Below, piece after piece: positions 45,865-53,955 of a stretch of DNA of 64,000 bases. The notes beneath the pieces are model-generated. The model made no database searches, had not been told where the DNA came from, and was given only the letters and a program-made list of their open reading frames with translations. The position numbers were made by a program, and so were the translations under genes. The stretch is taken from the NCBI GenBank assembly GCA_016710285.1, contig JADJXR010000001.1:3722501-3786500 (forward strand), read 5' to 3'. How positions within the stretch are numbered: position 1 is the stretch's first letter; each line of letters starts with the position of its first letter. This DNA comes from Chlorobiota bacterium (GTDB taxonomy: Bacteria; Bacteroidota; Ignavibacteria; OLB7).

Positions 45865-47859
45865 ATGATCAAAGCCCTACGCTACTACCTTGCCGCAGCC
45901 CTGCTTGTTGTTGCGGGTGTCTTGGTGGCAATCAACACCAAATCCTCTCCGAAACCTGCTGCCCGCACCTACACTGGTGCCCAATCCTGCTTAACCTCCA
46001 ATTGCCATGCTGGCCAGTATGGCGATGGAGAAAGCTACAAGGGCGCGGCGGCGTTCAGGGAGACGATGCACACAAAAATCCACCTTCGGCCCAATCCCGA
46101 AACGGTGATTATTGACCGCTGGTTCCGCGAAAAACGGGTGCTGAAAATCCAAGACAAGCAAATCCCAACTCCTGGGCAGGATACGTTGCTTATTGAGCTA
46201 AGCAAGGGGGACCGCGAGGATGAGTACTACATCCAACTCCGCTTTTCTGGTGGTGGCGATTCTTTGCCAAAGATGAAAGTTGCCTACACCTATGGCGGCG
46301 AAGGGTGGCTGCAACGGTTCTTGGTTGAGATCAACGGCTCCTACTATGTGCCTCCATTCCAATATGTGCTTCCGGAATACCGCAACCAGTCCGATACTGG
46401 CTACTGGGTTGGGTTGGATATGCAGAAATGGTACGTCTCAAGCGATCCCAGCACTGGCAAAGCACGATTCCTTCGTTGGGAAAAGAATGAGTTCTTGAAG
46501 CTTTCGTGGGATCATGAGTGCGCTGCCTGCCACGTGAACGGATTCGGCCTAACGGTTGATGCCAAACCAGGAACAACCGATACCGCAAACTATGCCTCGT
46601 GGGTAGGCATTGCCGAAGGTGACTCCGCTTTGATTGATCAAAACGTTGTTGTTGGTTGCGAAAGCTGCCACGGCCCGGGGTCGGAGCACGTCGCAAGCCC
46701 AAGCAAGAACAACATCTTCACCTTCTCGGTGCTGCCAAAAACAAAGGAAGGAACCGATCGCAAATTGGACCTCTGCAACTACTGCCACACCCGTGGTCCC
46801 AGCAAGCCGGGGCGCGTCCACCGCTATCCGTTCGATGAAGCCAATAATGAGCCGTTTGTCCCCGGCGGCGATCGCCCGCTCAGTGATTTCTTGTTCCCAC
46901 GTCCCACCGTTTGGGACGACGGCAAAACCTCCTACGCCCACCATCAGCATGGCGACGATTATTCGCATTCAAAACAGTACGCAAGCCACTTGTTTGTTGA
47001 TGGCTGCTCCGATTGCCATTTGTCCCATTACAACAAGCCTGGGCTTCCGTTCCAGTTGAAGGAGGATTACTACTCCTTGGAGGATGGTGTTGGCTGCATG
47101 AAGTGCCACGGCATTCCAAAAGCACAAGGTGGGAAGAGTGAGTTCCCAGCCGATAACCTGGGGCGTGATACGGTATTGGAAGGGAAGACGGTGAACGCAC
47201 ATACCTTCCACTCGCAAGGGGTAAGCCAGTGTGTGAACTGCCACTTTACGGCCACGGCAACCATCTCCTTCGATGGCAAATACAACTTCACCGATCATAG
47301 CTTCAGGGTGCTTTCACCGGAGCAGACAATCTGGTATTACCGCCGCGGAGCCACGATCGGCCAGATCAATTCCTGCGCAGCTAGCTGCCACCGCAACGGG
47401 CGTGGCGAACGGAACCGCAAGCCAGGCGATCCGCTGGCGCCAGATTTCGGCATCGTTGACCTGAACCCGGTCTTCTATAAAGAAAAATCGGACAGCCTGT
47501 TGGCCGATACCTTGTTTAAGCGTTGGAAGCAGTGGGGATGGTCGGTGCAACATCCTGGCTCGGGTGTTGAAGGCACAAACATTGCTGTTACCGGTGTGTC
47601 GCCAAATCCAATGGCTTCCGGCAGCACGCTGAGCATCCAGTACAACGTGCAATCCCGCTCAAGCGTGCGTGTGCAGATTCTGGATATGCTGGGCAGAAAC
47701 ATTCGCTACGTTTCCAACGGCATGGCCGAACCCGGAAACTACACGGCAGTGTGGGATGCCAACGATAACTACGGCAAACGCGTTTCCAGCGGAGCCTACA
47801 TGGTTCGGATCACAACGCCTGCGGGAACCATTAGCGAAAAAGTCATTGTGCTGCCGTAA
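45865..47859 (+). CDS. Octaheme c-type cytochrome with C-terminal FlgD/T9SS-like domain
   Basis: A 664-residue exported electron-transfer protein. A single N-terminal hydrophobic segment (YYLAAALLVVAGVLVAI) is a signal peptide or anchor. Eight heme-attachment motifs are visible: an unusual C-x4-CH at 42-48 (CLTSNCH), then CAACH at 219, CESCH at 265, CNYCH at 304, CSDCH at 381, CMKCH at 411, CVNCH at 456, and a C-x3-CH at 504 (CAASCH). The arrangement recalls cytochrome c554/hydroxylamine-oxidoreductase-like multiheme proteins. The last 95 residues (VSPNPMASGSTLSIQYN, VRVQILDMLGRNIR, GKRVSSGAYMVRI) form an Ig-like FlgD/T9SS domain, suggesting export across the outer membrane. The ccm genes follow directly. 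The redox partner is unknown. Confidence 0.9.
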   Translation: MIKALRYYLAAALLVVAGVLVAINTKSSPKPAARTYTGAQSCLTSNCHAGQYGDGESYKGAAAFRETMHTKIHLRPNPETVIIDRWFREKRVLKIQDKQIPTPGQDTLLIELSKGDREDEYYIQLRFSGGGDSLPKMKVAYTYGGEGWLQRFLVEINGSYYVPPFQYVLPEYRNQSDTGYWVGLDMQKWYVSSDPSTGKARFLRWEKNEFLKLSWDHECAACHVNGFGLTVDAKPGTTDTANYASWVGIAEGDSALIDQNVVVGCESCHGPGSEHVASPSKNNIFTFSVLPKTKEGTDRKLDLCNYCHTRGPSKPGRVHRYPFDEANNEPFVPGGDRPLSDFLFPRPTVWDDGKTSYAHHQHGDDYSHSKQYASHLFVDGCSDCHLSHYNKPGLPFQLKEDYYSLEDGVGCMKCHGIPKAQGGKSEFPADNLGRDTVLEGKTVNAHTFHSQGVSQCVNCHFTATATISFDGKYNFTDHSFRVLSPEQTIWYYRRGATIGQINSCAASCHRNGRGERNRKPGDPLAPDFGIVDLNPVFYKEKSDSLLADTLFKRWKQWGWSVQHPGSGVEGTNIAVTGVSPNPMASGSTLSIQYNVQSRSSVRVQILDMLGRNIRYVSNGMAEPGNYTAVWDANDNYGKRVSSGAYMVRITTPAGTISEKVIVLP

Positions 47860-47894
47860 GGCAACCGCACAGACACGCTAAAGCATACAACCGA

Positions 47895-47942
47895 TGGAGG
47901 CACGGATTCTGGGGGGATAACCCTCGTGACTTCGTGCCTCCA
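47895..47942. other. Hairpin between cytochrome and ccmB
   Basis: 10-bp perfect stem TGGAGGCACG with CGTGCCTCCA around a 28-nt loop that contains an inner GGGG/CCCT pair. No T-tract follows, so this may be a processing or regulatory element rather than a terminator. Confidence 0.5.
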
Positions 47943-48114
47943 CTGTATCGGGACCACTGGTTGGCCAGCCTGAAACCACAGTTTGAAAAATGCTGCGACA
48001 GCAATCCGCAACTTGAATTCCGTAGCTTGCCCCCGTTGCCAAACCAGCAAATCAAGGCTAACCAAACTGCGAACGAGCACCGTGCCATTAACGCTCCCCA
48101 AAGCATTCCAACAA

Positions 48115-48771
48115 ATGGCTGCTGTTGCGGCAAAGGACCTCCGGAGCGAGCTTCGCACCCGCTTCGCCTTGAACTCGTTGGCAATGGTGGTGGTGGTGAC
48201 GGTTGGGGTTCTGGTCTATGCCGTGCGCGAGGAGGTTCGCGTCCCCGTTGGAGTTGCTTCCGGGATGCTCTGGGTCAGCATGTTTTTCACCTCCGTGACC
48301 GGGCTTGGCCGCACGTTTGTTAGCGAGGAAGAACGGGGCACCGTGCTTCTTCTGCGGCTTACAACGTCGGCAATTCCGGTCTATTTCGGGAAGCTGCTGG
48401 TGAATCTGCTGCTGGCAATCGGTACCAATCTGATGGTAGGCCTTCTCTACCTGTTCCTTTCAACAAATGTGAGCTTGGGGTCGCCGTTTGCGCTGTTGGT
48501 GGTGCTGCTTCTGTGCAGCATTGGGTTTGCCGCTTCGCTGACGATCGTTTCGGCAATCATTGCACGCTCTTCCTCCAAAAGCGCGCTTTTCCCGGTGCTC
48601 TGCTTCCCAATCCTTCTGCCGTTGATGGTGCTGGGGATTGACCTTCTTGGCCGCGCGTTCGCCGGCGCAGCGTTGGGGGTGATGGCTGCGCCGTTGTTGC
48701 TGCTGTTCCTGTACGCGGTGCTGGTGGTCGTCGCCAGCTACATCCTGTTCGACTTCCTCTGGAAAGAATAA
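48115..48771 (+). CDS. ccmB: Heme exporter protein CcmB
   Basis: Membrane subunit of the CcmAB ABC transporter in System I cytochrome c maturation, which acts to release holo-CcmE. MAAVAAKDLRSELRTRFALNS is the typical cytosolic start, followed by six hydrophobic segments. The conserved stretch SMFFTSVTGLGRTFVSEEERGTVLLLRLTT lies after helix 2, matching family position. At 218 residues it is normal in length. A GTG at 48082 would add 11 residues. There is no ccmA ATPase gene adjacent. Confidence 0.88.
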   Translation: MAAVAAKDLRSELRTRFALNSLAMVVVVTVGVLVYAVREEVRVPVGVASGMLWVSMFFTSVTGLGRTFVSEEERGTVLLLRLTTSAIPVYFGKLLVNLLLAIGTNLMVGLLYLFLSTNVSLGSPFALLVVLLLCSIGFAASLTIVSAIIARSSSKSALFPVLCFPILLPLMVLGIDLLGRAFAGAALGVMAAPLLLLFLYAVLVVVASYILFDFLWKE

Positions 48772-48789
48772 CTCACGCGAAAATAATCC

Positions 48790-49893
48790 ATGAAAGCGCT
48801 TCTCATCTTTGGCGGGTTCGCCCTGGCGATGTTCCTCGGGTTTTATCCTGGCGGCGTTGCAAAACCGCGCCCCGCTTGGTGGCGGGCCATTGCGATGGTT
48901 GCCATTGTGGTGCTGGTGATCGTTGGCTTCGGGGTCCCAACCGGCGGGCGGTTCGGCTCGGCAAAAATGATCACCATGACCAAAGATGTTCCCCCGCTGC
49001 TTCCGGTGATGGGGGAGGTGATGCAAGCCCCAACTAACGGAATCGCCGTGCTGCGCGATGCCGATGGCGACTTGGATACGTTCCGGCTGGCCGGCCCGGC
49101 AATGAATCCTTCTGATATCCGGCTGGGGGACCAGGTGATCCTTGATGCGCGGTTTGTTCGGTCGGAGAAGTTGTTCGAGGCCGAGCGGATTGCCTCCGTG
49201 AACCCAATCGTCACCGCGCCGCTGATCCCCGGGCTTGAAGAACGCGCCCGCAACCTCTATTTCCACGTCCCCTCGGCATGGGTGGCGCAGATTGCGTGGT
49301 TTGTGGCGTTCGGCTTCGCAATCGCCTACCTGCGGAAACGGAAGATTGAGCACGACGTCATCGCAAGCTCTGCCGCCGCGTTGGGCGGGGTGTTTTGCCT
49401 TCTGGCAACCATCACCGGGTCGGTCTGGGCGCGTTTTAACTGGGGCACATTCTGGACCTGGGACGATCCCCGGCTGATCTCCATCACCATCGTCCTGATT
49501 GTCTTCGGGGCGTACTTCGCGCTTCGGTCCGCCATCGAACACCAAGATCAGCGGGCAAGGATTTCCGCAGTTTATATGAGTATTCTGGTGCTCCCCGTCA
49601 CCTTCTTCATGTTCGTCTATCCTCGCATTGCTGGCGGGTTGCACCCTGGCTCAAAAGGGGATGTGAACTCCGGCCCGGTGCTCTCGGGGGAAGCCGATGC
49701 CATGAACATTGTGATGCAGGTCATCTACGGCTTAGCCATCTTTTCGTTTATTCTCCTCTACTTCTGGATGCTGAACGTTGCTGTCCGCACGCGGCTGCTG
49801 GAGCTTCGCCGCCAGCGGCGCGCGGTGGCGGTGAATAACCGAGAGAAACAATCACCATCGGCAATGGGACCGGCGGTGGTACGTCTGGACTAA
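48790..49893 (+). CDS. ccmC: Heme-handling protein CcmC with N-terminal extension
   Basis: Delivers heme to CcmE. The CcmC core (about residues 145-345) has the tryptophan-rich heme motif WGTFWTWDDPRL at 218-229 and the two flanking histidines expected as heme ligands (H159 in YFHVPSAW, H285 in GGLHPGSKGD). Typical CcmC has about 230 residues; this protein has 367. The extra N-terminal 140 residues contain two hydrophobic segments and a soluble beta-rich part (VMGEVMQAPTNGIAVLRDA, then IRLGDQVILDARFVRSEKLF) that looks like an OB-type barrel. It lies 18 bp after ccmB and is followed by ccmD. Confidence 0.88.
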   Translation: MKALLIFGGFALAMFLGFYPGGVAKPRPAWWRAIAMVAIVVLVIVGFGVPTGGRFGSAKMITMTKDVPPLLPVMGEVMQAPTNGIAVLRDADGDLDTFRLAGPAMNPSDIRLGDQVILDARFVRSEKLFEAERIASVNPIVTAPLIPGLEERARNLYFHVPSAWVAQIAWFVAFGFAIAYLRKRKIEHDVIASSAAALGGVFCLLATITGSVWARFNWGTFWTWDDPRLISITIVLIVFGAYFALRSAIEHQDQRARISAVYMSILVLPVTFFMFVYPRIAGGLHPGSKGDVNSGPVLSGEADAMNIVMQVIYGLAIFSFILLYFWMLNVAVRTRLLELRRQRRAVAVNNREKQSPSAMGPAVVRLD

Positions 49894-49932
49894 GGCCGAT
49901 TGAACAGCTTACACCATACTTCATCGGGAGCC

Positions 49933-50067
49933 ATGCAATTCCTATCCGAACACTCTATCTACGTCGTCCTGGTGATCGCGCTGCTGATCCTAAGCGGGCT
50001 GCTGATCTACCTAAACCGGATTGATTCCCGTCTGCGAAAACTTGAACAGGAGGAACCACAACCATGA
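49933..50067 (+). CDS. ccmD: Small membrane protein CcmD
   Basis: A 44-residue protein: MQFLSEHSIYVVLVIALLIL begins it, with one transmembrane helix, then a short basic/acidic tail (YLNRIDSRLRKLEQEE). Size, single helix and position between ccmC and ccmE match CcmD, which helps release holo-CcmE from CcmC. Its TGA overlaps the ccmE ATG (ATGA), with a good GGAGG-type ribosome site inside its own end. Confidence 0.85.
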   Translation: MQFLSEHSIYVVLVIALLILSGLLIYLNRIDSRLRKLEQEEPQP

Positions 50068-50447
50068 AACCAAAGTATATCATTGGGGCAGTGATCGCCC
50101 TTGCCGTGCTTGTCACCGCGTTTATCGTTGTTGAAAGCCGTGGCGTGGAGTACATGAACTTCCCACGCGCAAGCGAGTCGGGAAGCAAAGTGCAAGTTGC
50201 CGGCGTGTGGGTCAAAGAAAAAGGGCAGGAGTATGATGCCAACACCAACCTGTTCACCTTCACCATGAAGGACCGGGACGGAAACATCATGCCGGTGAAG
50301 TTTGAAGGCGCGAAACCGAACAACTTCGAGATTGCCACCGAAGTCGTCTGCACCGGAAGGGTGGAGAACGGCCAGTTCGTTGCCACGAACATCCTAACCA
50401 AATGCCCAAGCAAGTACGAAGCAACCTCCAAGGACCTGCAGCTGTAG
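50064..50447 (+). CDS. ccmE: Cytochrome c-type biogenesis heme chaperone CcmE, Cys (CxxxY) variant
   Basis: Periplasmic, membrane-anchored heme chaperone with OB fold. One N-terminal helix (YIIGAVIALAVLVTAFIVV) is followed by FTFTMKDRDGNIMPVKFEG and the VENGQFVATNIL barrel strand. In proteobacterial CcmE the heme-binding residue is a histidine in HDENY. Here the equivalent is C114-P-S-K-Y118 (TKCPSKYE), the CxxxY type known from some archaea and sulfate reducers and common in Bacteroidota-type proteins. Length 127. Confidence 0.9.
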   Translation: MKPKYIIGAVIALAVLVTAFIVVESRGVEYMNFPRASESGSKVQVAGVWVKEKGQEYDANTNLFTFTMKDRDGNIMPVKFEGAKPNNFEIATEVVCTGRVENGQFVATNILTKCPSKYEATSKDLQL

Positions 50448-50526
50448 CCGCTTGTGCCAATTGCCGGCCTGTGCCGCAAATTCTTGCCATTCCCTTCCTC
50501 TTCTCCCGAACCGATAACCGATCTTC

Positions 50527-50883
50527 ATGCAACGCAGAATCTTCTTTATCGCCTTTTTCCTGTTGATAGCAACCGGCGTTGTTATCTACGGAGTGATGAA
50601 GGTAACCGTGCCGGAAATGACCTTTGCCGAAGCGGTGAAGATCAACGATGAATCCAAGAAAGTGGTGCTGGTGGGGAAGGGAATGAACCGCCCCGTAACC
50701 GACGATGGCGCGGTGGTCTTTTACCTGACCGATAAAACCGGAACCGCCGTCAAGATTAGCTACGATGGCGAACCGTTCGACCGCGAACGCCTGGACTACG
50801 CTTTGCGAAGCCAAGAGGAGGTCCGCGTTGCCGGCCACGCCCATTCGGACCACTTCCACGGCAAAGAGATTTTCTTTAAGTGA
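50527..50883 (+). CDS. Second CcmE-like OB-fold membrane protein with His-rich C-terminus
   Basis: A 118-residue protein with an N-terminal helix (RIFFIAFFLLIATGVVIYGV) and a CcmE-like core: TFAEAVKINDESKKVVLVGKG, FYLTDKTGTAVKISYDGE, and VRVAGHAHSDHFHGKEIFFK at the end. It aligns in pattern with CcmE but stops right after the final strand, without the heme-binding His or Cys tail. Instead four histidines sit in GHAHSDHFHGK. It lies 80 bp after ccmE and 26 bp before ccmF, same strand. It could be an accessory heme or metal carrier, or a structural partner of CcmE or CcmF. Confidence 0.75.
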   Translation: MQRRIFFIAFFLLIATGVVIYGVMKVTVPEMTFAEAVKINDESKKVVLVGKGMNRPVTDDGAVVFYLTDKTGTAVKISYDGEPFDRERLDYALRSQEEVRVAGHAHSDHFHGKEIFFK

Positions 50884-50908
50884 ACACCCCTTTTAGCGTA
50901 ACCCACCA

Positions 50909-53344
50909 ATGAACGATACCGCAGTTTTTAACGGAACCATCGGCACTCTCTCGATCTGCTTTGCGCTTGCCTCCGCTGCAATCTCGACGGTGGCGTACGG
51001 GCTGATGTGGAAAAACGGAGAGGAACGATTTGGGAAGATTGGCCGCGCAGGCTTCCATGCCTCTGTGCTCAGCTTCATGTTTGCATCGGCCACGCTGATG
51101 TTCCTGATCTTCACCCACCAGTTCCACTACACCTACGTTTGGGAGCATTCCTCAACCTTCCTTTCCCGTCCGCTCCTGATGGCCTCCTTTTATGCTGGCC
51201 AGGAAGGGAGCTTCATGCTCTGGACCCTGCTGACCTGCATCGTTGCGGTGTTCGTGATGGGGTACGCGCAGCGGGTGAACTACGAAGCCCCGGTGATGAC
51301 CATCTACACCCTGGTGCTGGTCTGTTTGCTGATGATTCTGGTGGTGCAATCGCCGTTCGAGACGTTGCAGGCATCGTTCCCGGGTGAGGTTCCCGCCGGC
51401 TACATTCCGCCCAACGGAAAAGGGATGAACCCGCAGCTGGAAAACCTGTGGATCACCATCCATCCGCCGATTCTCTTCATGGGGTTTGCGGCAATGTCCG
51501 TTCCGTTTGTGTTTGCCGTTGCCGGGCTGTTCCGCAAGGATTTCCAGCGGTGGATCACCGTCTCGCTCCCCTGGACCCTGTTTGCCTCGATGGTGCTTGG
51601 CTTCGGGATTATGCTTGGCGGCTGGTGGGCCTACGAAACATTGGGCTGGGGCGGTTTCTGGGCGTGGGACCCGGTGGAGAATTCATCGCTGATTCCGTGG
51701 CTGGTGTGCGTGGCGTTGGTCCATACCATGCTGGTGCAAAAACGCACCGGAACAATGAACGGACCAAATGGCCAGCCAGCAATTGGCGGGCTGGCTCGCA
51801 CAAATTTTGTGCTGGCAATTTTTGCCTACGCGCTTATCCTGTACTCCACCTTCCTTACCCGCTCCGGAGTGCTTGGCGACACCTCGGTTCACAGCTTTGT
51901 GGCCCCGGGAATGTTCGTTTATACCGTGCTGTTGGGGATCATTTTCCTGTTTCTTGGAATCGGTGTGGTTGCGCTGGCAGTGCGTTGGCGGGACCTGACC
52001 AGCGTTGCTAGCGAGATGAGGTTGATGTCGCGCGAGAACGGTTTGGCGTTGGGTTCTGCGGTGTTGGTTGCCTGCTCCATCGTCACCCTAATCGGCACAA
52101 GCTGGCCGATTATTCGCCCGATATTCGGCTTGGCAAAAAAGCCGTTCGAAACCGGCGACTTCAATATGCTGATGCTTCCGTTTGGGTTCGTCATCGTCTT
52201 CTTGAACGCGATCTCAATGGGGCTGAAATGGAAGAATACTTCCAAAGAAGCCTTCATCAAGGCCTTGTCGCTCTCAACAATTATTGCCTCGGCCGGTACG
52301 TTCGGATTAATTCTGTTGGGGGTTCACGACCCGGTGTATATCGCCCTCGGTTTTGGTGCAACGCTGGCGTTGGTCATCAACCTTGAAATGGGGTGGAAAA
52401 TCCTTCGGGGAAATAAAAGTTTTATCGGAGCCTATGTTTCCCACGCAGGTGTTTCGTTAATGATGCTGGGAATTGTTTTTACCGCACGCTACTCCGTTAC
52501 GCAGCACGTCCGATTGCCGGAAGGGGAGACAAAGGAGGCGTTCGGCTACAAGATGACCTACAAGGGCCAGGAGCAGATTGAGTTGGATAAAACCGACCGT
52601 GAGAAATACGCCCACAAAATAGAGATGGTGAAAGAAGGAAGCACCTACGAAGTAAAACCAATTATTTTCTGGAGCGATTTCAACAAACGCCAATCGGCAT
52701 TTCTTGAGCCGGGGATTTTATACTATCCAACAAAGGATATTTATGTCTCCCCAAAGGCAATCGAAAACGATGGCGGAAACCCAACAGTAGCGTTGCATAA
52801 AGGGGAGAAAATCCCGGTTCCGTTCGACTCCAGCGTCACGGTTCGCTTTGAGAAATTTGAGATGAGCCAAGCCGCAACGGAAGGGACGCAGTCGGCAATT
52901 GTTGAGATCACCACAAAGGATAGCAGCTTTTTCCTGACCGCTACCCGGTATTTAGAAGGCGGGCGTTACTTGCCGGCACTGATCCCAACCACCGATATTT
53001 CCATTGGCTTTGGCGACTTAAAAGCCGACCAGGAAAATCTTTCAAATTCAGAAGCGGTGTTCGTCTTTAGCTCGCCATCGCATCCGCCGCCACCAACAAA
53101 GCGGGTGATAACGGTTGATGTTTCTGTGAAGCCATTTATCTCCTTTGTTTGGGCAGGGGTAATTATCATGGTTGGCGGATTTTTCTTCTCGATTTTACGC
53201 CGCTGGAAGGAAGTGTTCAGGGAGATGAGGCCTGCTGCAACTGCGGTGGCAATTGCAGCACCGCAGCCGCCGCAGGCAGTTCTTAGCAGCAGCGGCACCG
53301 ATAGCAATGCGCGTCCGAAAGAAATCAATGTGGGAGAATTATAG
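50909..53344 (+). CDS. ccmF: Heme lyase CcmF
   Basis: Polytopic inner-membrane component that attaches heme from CcmE to apocytochrome. The WWD motif WGGFWAWDPVENSSLIPW is at about 247-264. MLWTLLTCIVAVFVMGYA, GWWAYETLG, GPNGQPAIGGLARTNF and TFLTRSGVLGDTSVHSF are CcmF/NrfE signatures. At 811 residues it is longer than the usual 630-680. The extra length is in the C-terminal periplasmic domain (KDIYVSPKAIENDGGNPTVA and following), before the last helix (WAGVIIMVGGFFFSIL). fur starts 2 bp after its stop. Confidence 0.94.
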   Translation: MNDTAVFNGTIGTLSICFALASAAISTVAYGLMWKNGEERFGKIGRAGFHASVLSFMFASATLMFLIFTHQFHYTYVWEHSSTFLSRPLLMASFYAGQEGSFMLWTLLTCIVAVFVMGYAQRVNYEAPVMTIYTLVLVCLLMILVVQSPFETLQASFPGEVPAGYIPPNGKGMNPQLENLWITIHPPILFMGFAAMSVPFVFAVAGLFRKDFQRWITVSLPWTLFASMVLGFGIMLGGWWAYETLGWGGFWAWDPVENSSLIPWLVCVALVHTMLVQKRTGTMNGPNGQPAIGGLARTNFVLAIFAYALILYSTFLTRSGVLGDTSVHSFVAPGMFVYTVLLGIIFLFLGIGVVALAVRWRDLTSVASEMRLMSRENGLALGSAVLVACSIVTLIGTSWPIIRPIFGLAKKPFETGDFNMLMLPFGFVIVFLNAISMGLKWKNTSKEAFIKALSLSTIIASAGTFGLILLGVHDPVYIALGFGATLALVINLEMGWKILRGNKSFIGAYVSHAGVSLMMLGIVFTARYSVTQHVRLPEGETKEAFGYKMTYKGQEQIELDKTDREKYAHKIEMVKEGSTYEVKPIIFWSDFNKRQSAFLEPGILYYPTKDIYVSPKAIENDGGNPTVALHKGEKIPVPFDSSVTVRFEKFEMSQAATEGTQSAIVEITTKDSSFFLTATRYLEGGRYLPALIPTTDISIGFGDLKADQENLSNSEAVFVFSSPSHPPPPTKRVITVDVSVKPFISFVWAGVIIMVGGFFFSILRRWKEVFREMRPAATAVAIAAPQPPQAVLSSSGTDSNARPKEINVGEL

Positions 53345-53346
53345 AG

Positions 53347-53886
53347 ATGCCGAAAACAAAACAACAGCCGCCGATTCCCGAGGCAGTGCAATCGAAGGAA
53401 TTGCACGAAGAGGACCGCATCCTTTCCGATGAGCAAAAAGAACAGGCCGTCGCAACCTTCACGAAATTCCTGGCCCAGGAGCATTATCGCTCAACAGAGG
53501 AGCGGTTTAAGGTGCTGGAGATGGTGCTGAACCGCGTTGGCCACGGGCATTTTAATGCCGATGAATTATACGCCAACATGGTGATGAATAAAATTCGCAT
53601 CAGCCGGGCAACGGTCTATTCAACGCTGGAGTTGTTGGAGAAGGCTGGAATTATCATCAAACATAATTTCAGGACTGATAGAAGCTACTATGAAATTGGG
53701 TTCGATGAGCCGCACCACGACCACTTGATCTGCGTGAAGTGTGGGCATATTTCGGAATTTGTGAACCCGCAGCTTCTTAGCATCCGCAAGCAGGTGGCCG
53801 ACATGGCAGGGCTGAAGGTTGTTGACCACTCCTTCCAAGTTTTTGCCGAATGCCCCGAACCTGGAAAATGCCCGCATAACCAATAA
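53347..53886 (+). CDS. Fur-family transcriptional regulator
   Basis: A 179-residue Fur/PerR/Zur-like repressor. A charged lead of about 40 residues precedes the winged helix (HFNADELYANMVMNKIRISRATVYSTLELL). The metal region HHDHLICVKCGHISEF and the C-terminal CPEPGKC zinc site are present. Iron, peroxide and zinc members cannot be separated by eye. It lies 2 bp behind ccmF, so it is very likely co-transcribed with the ccm genes and could couple heme-protein assembly to iron status. Confidence 0.92.
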   Translation: MPKTKQQPPIPEAVQSKELHEEDRILSDEQKEQAVATFTKFLAQEHYRSTEERFKVLEMVLNRVGHGHFNADELYANMVMNKIRISRATVYSTLELLEKAGIIIKHNFRTDRSYYEIGFDEPHHDHLICVKCGHISEFVNPQLLSIRKQVADMAGLKVVDHSFQVFAECPEPGKCPHNQ

Positions 53887-53955
53887 ACAATAATTCCCGG
53901 GGCGTTGATGCCGCTCCTTCCAACATCAGCACGTATCCCAATTACCGCGCGACCT

